Origin: Microcoleus vaginatus PCC 9802
GTDB taxonomy: Bacteria; Cyanobacteriota; Cyanobacteriia; Cyanobacteriales; Microcoleaceae
Assembly (NCBI GenBank): GCA_022701275.1
Contig: CP031740.1
Span: forward strand, 5,221,001-5,285,000
Direction: 5' to 3'
DNA: 64,000 nt
Shown one piece after another: positions 63,604-64,000 of the stretch; the first letter of the stretch is position 1, and each line of letters starts with the position of its first letter. A program made the position numbers and the translations under genes. Under the pieces are notes generated by a model. It was not told where the DNA came from and did not search any database. It was given only the letters and a program-made list of their open reading frames with translations.

Positions 63604-64000
63604 TTAAGCTAACTCAATTTGACTGTCATCACCAATCAGAAACCGCAGAGCTTTTGGACGAGCCGGCGCATTGGTTAGTTGAGCTCGCTGCCCGATCACG
63701 CTGTCAACAATTCGTTGGTGAATGCCAACTATTTTCGCCCCTTGCAATATTACACTGTGTTCGATATCAGCATCAATCATCGTCACGCGATCGGCAATAC
63801 TGCTGTAAGGCCCGATAAAACAATTTTCAATGCGGCAATTTTCCCCAATGACCACTGGCCCGCGAACTGTAGAATTAATTACCTCCGTTCCTTCCCCTAT
63901 TTGCACTCGCCCGATAATTTGACTTTTGGGGTCTACTTTTAATTCAGTTGAAGCTACGATACGGCTATCTAAAATGATTTGGTTTGCACTCAGCAAATCG
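63604..64000 (-). CDS. Sugar-phosphate nucleotidyltransferase, long form, C-terminal end (partial)
   Basis: About 131 residues, the C-terminal left-handed beta-helix of a long-form glucose-1-phosphate thymidylyl- or uridylyltransferase. Hexapeptide repeats such as SQIIGRVQIGEGTEVINSTV, GPVVIGENCRIENCFIG and HSVILQGAKI are followed by PKALRFLIGDDSQIEL at the end. It supplies nucleotide sugars to the polysaccharide cluster. The N-terminal catalytic part is beyond the right edge. The TTG at 63996 is internal, not a start. Confidence 0.88.
   Translation of the reverse strand, partial: DLLSANQIILDSRIVASTELKVDPKSQIIGRVQIGEGTEVINSTVRGPVVIGENCRIENCFIGPYSSIADRVTMIDADIEHSVILQGAKIVGIHQRIVDSVIGQRAQLTNAPARPKALRFLIGDDSQIELA

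Noticed and set aside
1..64000. CRISPR arrays, rRNA genes, prophage
   Set aside because: No spaced direct-repeat array, rRNA sequence or phage structural gene was recognised.

Overview
The window is chromosomal DNA of a filamentous, non-picocyanobacterial cyanobacterium, most likely in the Oscillatoriales (Microcoleus/Oscillatoria/Phormidium-like). The evidence is direct. Photosynthesis genes are present (psaK, petG, cytM, an hli gene, crtO), the HIP1 octamer GCGATCGC occurs throughout, and heptanucleotide tandem repeats and palindromic intergenic elements are frequent. Gene density is ordinary for such a genome, operons are short, and several gaps of 300-800 bp are filled mainly with dispersed repeats. 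Species-level assignment is inference.

Layout. 1-9996: glutathione genes (grxC-gshB), a PEP-CTERM exported protein, the GTPase hflX (apparently starting at ATC), hli, psaK, a membrane protein, a release-factor-like protein (baeRF type) followed by an SRPBCC protein, a cupin and galK. 10-16 kb: rsmA and ispE with an ethylene-receptor-type histidine kinase inserted on the opposite strand between them, then DUF3082, DUF488 and coiled-coil genes. 16.5-25.3 kb: metH, small membrane and YbjQ proteins, a TPR protein, the carotene ketolase crtO, and a small gene broken by a 25-bp insert. 25.4-40 kb: saccharopine-dehydrogenase-like protein, small exported and glycine-zipper proteins, a Kir-type K+ channel, a DUF433 antitoxin-like gene, sbcD-sbcC, and an aminotransferase-aminopeptidase P pair.

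40.2-45.0 kb is an AT-rich, HIP1-free island. It holds an 852-residue protein with a CoiA-like Cys/His cluster, a complete IS701-family insertion sequence (TIRs plus a TTAG target duplication), and a gene-poor stretch that ends at the 3' side of a tRNA-Thr(UGU) gene. It looks horizontally acquired, but I see no integrase and no duplicated att site.

45.2-64 kb: a WD40 protein with an uncharacterised N-terminal half, a sulfate uptake operon (sbpA-cysT-cysW plus a NIL-domain protein, no cysA in the window), a giant DUF4347/SdrD-like/RTX surface or secreted protein, cytM divergent from petG, and a minus-strand surface-polysaccharide cluster (two tandem GT4 enzymes, a GT2-GT4 fusion, a coiled-coil protein, and the C-terminus of a nucleotidyltransferase running off the right edge).

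Functional themes are photosynthetic electron transport and photoprotection (psaK, hli, crtO, petG, cytM), sulfur and one-carbon metabolism (sulfate permease, metH, glutathione), DNA-end processing (sbcCD), and cell-surface assembly. No rRNA, CRISPR array or prophage was seen. All family names come from reading the proteins; no database search was run.
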